A DNA stretch of 24,183 bases from a virus: the IMG/VR virus record IMGVR_UViG_3300017728_000111, positions 1 to 24,183 of that record. One strand, given 5' to 3'. Shown here in pieces: positions 21,001 through 24,183 of this stretch. The notes under the pieces were generated by a model. That model was not told the DNA's origin, searched no databases, and worked only from the letters and a program-made list of their open reading frames with translations. The translations under genes and the position numbers were made by a program. The first letter of the stretch is position 1; each line of letters starts with the position of its first letter.

Positions 21001-23680
21001 TAGTTCTGATATGCTCTATAGGTAAATCATAAACAATGTCAAATTTTCTAAAACCCATTTGCTTAACCGCTGATTCAGGTAGTAATAAATGTACACCTTC
21101 TTTTTTCATTCTATCAGAAGTTTCCTTACTGGGTTCGTGTATCATATACTTACCAAGAAGTGCTCCAAGGTTTTCGTCAGGACTCACTATAAAACTTTTA
21201 TTTACATTACCGTCAGTAGGCATTCCTTTATCAACGTTTAACGCTTTTATTACATCTTTTAAGCCTAGTATAGCACCATCTGTAAATTCTGTTTGAGTAT
21301 CACCTCTACCATAAAGGTTGCCTTTTTTATCATCATCAAATATTTTTATTTTTAAATTACCATTTTGAACAGGCACGCTCTTTATCATTTTGCTTACATT
21401 ATTTGCATCACTACTTATGCCAGTATTAAACCATATCTGAGCTCTTTTATTATAAGCTTTTGCGCTGTTTAAAAACTTACCATCTTTTCTCATTGCAGTT
21501 AAAAAATTTTTAACTAATGTAGTTGTTCTAATATCACCTGATTTTAAATTTTGAGAAACATCAAAACCATTCCAAGTAAGGTCATATAAAACATTACTTG
21601 CTACACTGTCTTTTAAGTATTGACTATCTAATTTTAACTCTTTAATAAAAGCATCAACATTAGGTCTTTTTGTAAAACCGTTTGCTTTAGAATGCTGATA
21701 TAAAGCTTTTAATATTTGCCTAGTGCCAATACCGTCCTTGTTCTTTTTACTCGCTACAAAGGGATGTTTTTGTATAAAATACATAGCGTCTTTATCGCCC
21801 TTACCACCTACATAGTAATACCCTTCTTTATTAAGTCGCTCATGAACCTTATCTATACTAGATTTAAATTCTCCTTCTGCTCGGTCTCTTAAATTTTCTC
21901 TTTCAAATGATGATAAAGGTCCTTCGTTTTCATTCTCAGCTTTTTGAAGTAAATCTCTATAAATACTTTCCTCAGCACTTCTTAATGTATATTCTTTTCC
22001 ATTAAAAATCATATGGTCAAGATAGGTAAAGAAGTTTTTACTTTTTGTTTCTGGATATTGAAGATGTAAAACGTCCCCAATGATAGGTCTTTGAAAATGC
22101 ACATCTTTCTTACTGCCTACTGCATTAATATTCCCACTTAAAAAACTAGCTTTTCCATCTACTACAGTTAATTGAGGTACAAAAATTCTTTTTCTTTGTT
22201 CTTCCGCAAATCTTCTCCACCAGCCTTTTCCAATATCATCTAATTTTGTATTATATTTTTTAAAAATATATTTATACATTCCATCTTCAGCGCCAACTTT
22301 AGGTCTAATACCATCAGGACCTTTTTCAAAATATCTTTTCCATTCAGCAAATAAATCTGCGCTCATACCTATTTTTTCAAATTCACTTTTAGGTTTTAAG
22401 TGAGATGTTACCCAGTTAACTACGGGTTGTCCTTTTCCAACAAGGTCTCTTACATCGCTAATGTGCATGTCTAGGTCGTCTAAATCTTTAGTAGCACCAT
22501 TATCCGTATATTCTTTTACATACTCATCTACATCTTTATCACTAAGTTTTTGTATTGGTACACCATCAGGTCCAATTTCAAACTCTAACCCTAATCTTTT
22601 CCCAATGCTTTTGTAAAATTCTTCCTCAGTTACCATACCTCTATCTTGTAAAAGTTTAGCAACAACACCTCTAGCTTCTTGTGGACCGAAATAAAAATCA
22701 AAATCCTTTTTAATAATCTCATGCATTTCTGGGGTGTATTTATCCCAATCAGGGTGCAACTCAGGGTCCTCAATAGTTTTATCTCTTATGCTTTTCCATA
22801 TAAAATCTTGACTAGTTCTTGTTGATAAAGGTAAATCTCTCCATCCTAGAAATCCACCCATAACAAAGTTGTACACTTGCTCAGGTGTTGTTTGACCTTG
22901 CATTTTAGCGCTTAAAGCGTCAAAAGCTCCATTAGCCAATACTCGCATAGACAAATCAGCTTTCTGTCCGTCAGACAGTTTAGATAATTTTGGGGCTCCA
23001 GTGCTTTTGTCTAATTGATTTACTGTAATTCTTTTACCAAACCCTGTCATGTTACCTATACCACGAGCAACACCACCATACAAAGCTCCATAACCAGCAT
23101 TTTCAAGTATAGTACCAACACCTTGTTTCCATTCACCCGATACGGCAGATGCTACACCCATTTGAAAGCCACCTTGGGCAACATCAGAGATGACACTACC
23201 AGTTAAAAACTCTTTAGTTTCTTTAGTAGCTTGTCTTAATAATGGGTCGATTGCTTTACTAACAGCTTTAGTTGCTTTAGAAGAAGCGTACATAGGTAAA
23301 CTGAGATTCTTTACCTTACCTAACATAGGAAGATATTTTTTACCGGGGACGTAACCCATAAAACCAGCAACAGAACCAAGTTGTCTAGCTATTTTAGCTA
23401 CGTTATCACGAGGAGGTGGTGAATCTATAGGTATTAAATTAGCACTTATGCCTTGAGCAAAACCTTTCCCTAACTCACCTATAGTTCTAGATATTAAACT
23501 ATCTTGATGTTCTTTGCTTCTTGCAAATGGTATACCATAATGAGATGCATGTAATTCTAAATCATCAAGCGTGCTATCGTCTTCAAAATTCTGAGGATTT
23601 ACATTGTATTGATAGATTGTTTCAGAAATTTTCTCTCGTTCAGCACTAGGTTGCCAACCTTCAGGTGTAAATCTTGCCAT
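15035..23680 (-). CDS. Giant virion RNA polymerase-like protein, 2881 residues
   Basis: The start at 23680 has AGAGGA upstream and overlaps the previous stop (TAATG). Residues about 1100-1205 match the catalytic barrel of RNA polymerase beta-prime: a basic strand (KLKGSAVARIRP), Arg1156-x-Pro1158, LRLG (1168-1171), His1184-Pro1185, then GADLDGD with Asp1195, Asp1197 and Asp1199 as Mg ligands, versus NADFDGD in bacterial beta-prime. A candidate beta-like barrel lies upstream (Asp801-Gly in TDGAILG; Lys828, Lys844). Further on, GRDVLGTAVNTR and AIAIGSDPMDEAG are reminiscent of conserved segments downstream of the barrel in single-chain polymerases (YonO, RNAi-type, crAss-like phages). The N-terminal 250 residues are Gly/Ala-rich and hydrophobic; C-terminal residues about 2735-2765 are hydrophobic. 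This suits a protein packaged and injected with DNA for early transcription (inference). Confidence 0.75.
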   Translation of the reverse strand: MARFTPEGWQPSAEREKISETIYQYNVNPQNFEDDSTLDDLELHASHYGIPFARSKEHQDSLISRTIGELGKGFAQGISANLIPIDSPPPRDNVAKIARQLGSVAGFMGYVPGKKYLPMLGKVKNLSLPMYASSKATKAVSKAIDPLLRQATKETKEFLTGSVISDVAQGGFQMGVASAVSGEWKQGVGTILENAGYGALYGGVARGIGNMTGFGKRITVNQLDKSTGAPKLSKLSDGQKADLSMRVLANGAFDALSAKMQGQTTPEQVYNFVMGGFLGWRDLPLSTRTSQDFIWKSIRDKTIEDPELHPDWDKYTPEMHEIIKKDFDFYFGPQEARGVVAKLLQDRGMVTEEEFYKSIGKRLGLEFEIGPDGVPIQKLSDKDVDEYVKEYTDNGATKDLDDLDMHISDVRDLVGKGQPVVNWVTSHLKPKSEFEKIGMSADLFAEWKRYFEKGPDGIRPKVGAEDGMYKYIFKKYNTKLDDIGKGWWRRFAEEQRKRIFVPQLTVVDGKASFLSGNINAVGSKKDVHFQRPIIGDVLHLQYPETKSKNFFTYLDHMIFNGKEYTLRSAEESIYRDLLQKAENENEGPLSSFERENLRDRAEGEFKSSIDKVHERLNKEGYYYVGGKGDKDAMYFIQKHPFVASKKNKDGIGTRQILKALYQHSKANGFTKRPNVDAFIKELKLDSQYLKDSVASNVLYDLTWNGFDVSQNLKSGDIRTTTLVKNFLTAMRKDGKFLNSAKAYNKRAQIWFNTGISSDANNVSKMIKSVPVQNGNLKIKIFDDDKKGNLYGRGDTQTEFTDGAILGLKDVIKALNVDKGMPTDGNVNKSFIVSPDENLGALLGKYMIHEPSKETSDRMKKEGVHLLLPESAVKQMGFRKFDIVYDLPIEHIRTTMSEITSKKYIKPQRLPKQMMTVLSAIDGNNSDLFKQMYEDFSGKSKNGTEEGRNILQKFELDPTKNEKDLIEKYDEIPINKLFEIIRNPDYESASAGLMQKILKIQDDHYRNTAEESEYSRDEMAEERISLEEYNTIVERLASIYPKGSTGGLMHKFIRDFRMVALKNYAVHSATRPKLKGSAVARIRPWDEGMKSSMDDINDDNNKVFYLDEGHKKIPLYDSRFKNGKATLEEVFNMSKDKNLNKDDVEDYKEMIRGVLTRVPMDSMSGANVLRLGGFTGIDGYGVLMHPRVMRALGGADLDGDKAFVFFGGEGGMKPEYKKMYDEARDEFFDNKREMHNKDELDKVARADGGKPLKVRELFTVSDEDYLRSASNNANYYNPIWRQAMSNGASSGRDVLGTAVNTRSAILGAYNAITNMVSKTNRVELFRLMEDGSKGKSIIKKDKKGNITYILNYKKSYNKKDNSVGYFSKRMVINLNPENMDMFKQRSRAAIAIGSDPMDEAGVMPKNVFKQMLMEPLFDIKQEVYDRGKYKTDTFAPDPMNNLSKTIIGDFLSVNSALYGKNSATGLRYTYSDIKSILSKLTKLPKSAENNVMVNLAKDINDINWSDNLFRRVDRRALGQMYQEHKDNLAKFEWLKPILNRTTFVVKESKLAEYVFGKNMWSDIHLKKYLENDEAWAELYLNSPKTKNNQLDVPYNLKVNTTYKRVLENGMDEKSIVKAISPEWRSSWIDYMVLKSEDFLVNDMSDITTINRIVNVVKEGNINPARIDEIFKRAEYIKNQSYHKMQNRKSQVDKLEFDFIGHNERTINDISDFTSSSDKVSAGADNVLIDKMINDFIKDKELNSKEKELFDTMLLGSLTRGDLQKERTLRKNIKKLKKGRAWGGKKAQYQEALLKDLERDAESTSLMKVGLNSKVVSNSNIKKYFDEYEKLFKKASTKLTDVEIKSIEESLLPDKGSDKIINLLTANGKRVEGSIIEQSDLNKAQSRFLDELAPFIGLGKPDIKDPEMNELYLDIKRHLDNMHNVDAKNINWLFRTVAGKDINTANKIDLQSFKNYLDDMNTPSFWRRSWDYIIGKNKTEIKRAYYMQFPATIDKDLATSSAFRQLQEGISPYKDRLGNTVMGKNLTPITPMGLIQQFSAKATEVSQQVIQNEKSELRDKLLPYLDGIDNGRDLYDIAVAMREKTIANKRFKNDKIFLSEYIENWNEVKPLWNKLRNNTYRVPLKTGVQIMKGADVVDNINRAITIQNEKVHQWLTGDGKSAQRFLEMARNKQGRITYGGLVVLRRAWNREVANLLRNGKPIPIEKYGVDGIRLISKHIIQSHMPLKRIKQDGWKKLKEINRKLDFEQSEYTSKYDYSEYFPHIGLDKKKAKERYEYAIKTLNERDLTKKEKDVEIKKVFTQYKRLTGDYMSKDMMGENYDRVEDIITAVAQNNISHAKEIMSSGLVKVGNQFSRESHIGGWSRTPEAYDAYMKNIIDTFYRQAMQTANRSTIHEFGEKFFRKTKDANLTTAWRRFFGLYAQQAMGYPTHIPKEVMNDPLMKIKYTPYKFFSDSQTKKRVDFIRKKLNIDRKQLKEFNLSEDVIDEMTGVSYAQLESMSALEAKWQLASLLAHPKSAVANFYGGSIHTVINTGWSTFKNARSIEYLKAKVNPKWNSMSDVEDWLQKLGVTEDFLQYEVGLNPAQKDNNLSKMANDVSNMLKTGKKVGPKELLEIKRKYNLSASAFKFASSFMRVPERALRRDAFMAHYLQARERFGNSIKDHDHPFLIEMAKKGVKATQFLYSAPYRPAWTTSSMGKIFSRFQLWSWNSVRFRRDTLRRAKIYGFVPGTEAHDGAIRMMQADAFMLGMASVYTYSLFESALPAPYNWLQDTADYFFGDEKTKDRAFFGSPLGPFQIVTPPFLRAMPQLFKWMLNKDQEMMTEYVAWSLFPFGRIGRDVLGKGGIIENPYYAVNKMTGLPLIDVAADLKPIFPYLGSKKEETDD

Positions 23681-24183
23681 TAGTCCTCTGCTAAAAATTT
23701 AACTAAATTATAAGCTTCGTAAGCTGTGAAACCTAAACTAGCCACAGCTCCAATCCAAGAACCAAAACCAGCTCCTTTTGCTGCGTTACCTCCAGCTGCT
23801 AAAAGAAATTTAGATATAGCCATCCTAGTTGCTGGTTTAGCTATTTTAACTTTAGCTATCATCTTTTTTTGTTTTAATACTTTTTCAAGCCATGAAGTAG
23901 GTTTATTGACTGTTCCCGGAGGTAGTTTTTTTATTTCTACATTCATTTTTTTACCAAGTTCAGGTTCTTTACTAAATAAAGATTTTATAGATTCGGTAAC
24001 TGTCATCGGTTTTCTTTTAGGTTTTTTAAAATCTGGTTCAAAATCTTTAGGTGCTTGAGGCGCTCTTGATTTATCAAATTTTTCATTAGCTTTAATTGCT
24101 TCTTTTATATTTACAGTTTTTCCATAAGTTCTATCACGTGCATTAGCAAACTTTCTTGTTTCCTCTAATACAGCTTGTGCGCC
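23680..24183 (-). CDS. Partial late protein with hydrophobic C-terminus
   Basis: The frame is open from the right edge (24183) to the stop at 23680-23682, so the gene is cut at its 5' end and at least 167 residues are visible. The first ATG inside the window, at 24006, has no SD and in-frame coding continues for 59 codons upstream without a stop, so it should not be taken as the start. The visible part begins charged (LEETRKFANARDRTYGK), has a Pro/Lys-rich linker (APQAPKDFEPDFKKPKRKP) and ends in an Ala/Gly-rich hydrophobic helix pair (LLAAGGNAAKGAGFGSWIGA and SLGFTAYEAYNLVKFL). It overlaps the polymerase gene by one base. Likely an internal virion or ejection protein. Confidence 0.7.
   Translation of the reverse strand, partial: GAQAVLEETRKFANARDRTYGKTVNIKEAIKANEKFDKSRAPQAPKDFEPDFKKPKRKPMTVTESIKSLFSKEPELGKKMNVEIKKLPPGTVNKPTSWLEKVLKQKKMIAKVKIAKPATRMAISKFLLAAGGNAAKGAGFGSWIGAVASLGFTAYEAYNLVKFLAED

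Noticed and set aside
23680-24006. Complete 108-residue gene starting at 24006
   Set aside because: The same frame remains open for all 59 codons upstream to the window edge, and no SD precedes the ATG, so this is only the visible 3' part of a longer gene.
23726-24058. 110-residue plus-strand frame
   Set aside because: Antisense shadow of the partial late gene that is open to the right edge; no SD.

Overview
The window is AT-rich and densely packed, with strong Shine-Dalgarno (SD) sites and genes joined by ATGA, TAATG or short overlaps. It looks like part of a tailed bacteriophage genome or a phage-like metagenomic contig. The phage calls rest on a Sak4-like recombinase, an SSB-like protein, an archaeo-eukaryotic primase/DnaB-type helicase, a Gp157-like protein, an HNH nuclease and very large virion-type proteins. 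I cannot name the host. Ordinary SD use argues against a typical Bacteroidota host.

Layout. Bases 1-871 hold two minus-strand genes: a partial, possibly terminase small-subunit gene running off the left edge, and a 58-residue ORF. Bases 872-1326 form a divergent intergenic region. From 1327 to 13101 everything reads on the plus strand: an early/middle region that begins with small genes and an unusual run of RNA-like inverted repeats, followed by a ubiquitin-like conjugation cassette, a replication module and many small accessory genes. From 24183 down to 13105 the minus strand carries three large late-type genes that converge on the plus-strand operon. If the genome is circular or permuted, the minus genes at both edges could be one late operon (TerS ... 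structural ... internal virion proteins). That is inference.

Two systems stand out. (1) Positions 3300-7320 encode a MoaD/ThiS-like beta-grasp protein, a 608-residue protein with an E2-like HPHV...C active-site motif, a JAMM/JAB metalloprotease (HSH-x7-S-x2-D) and a ThiF/E1-like adenylating enzyme. The motifs resemble PRTRC-type ubiquitin-like cassettes. The E1 reading frame runs into the Walker A region of the recombinase gene, so the cassette is physically tied to DNA replication and recombination genes. (2) The 2881-residue minus-strand protein contains an ADLDGD motif preceded by R-x-P, LRLG and HP landmarks in the order found around the catalytic centre of the RNA polymerase beta-prime subunit. 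It is probably a giant virion RNA polymerase with two double-psi beta-barrels, injected with the DNA to transcribe early genes. A 645-residue late protein overlaps its end.

Third, the plus-strand intergenic spaces hold many inverted repeats that fold as RNA: a leader at 1114-1281, an element at 1703-1783, four consecutive modules at 1982-2417 (the first two a diverged duplication), and hairpins or junctions at 3546-3621, 6241-6288, 11551-11641 and 12846-12890. In the helices with G-T pairs, these are compatible with plus-strand RNA only. No tRNA, rRNA, CRISPR array or insertion sequence was seen.
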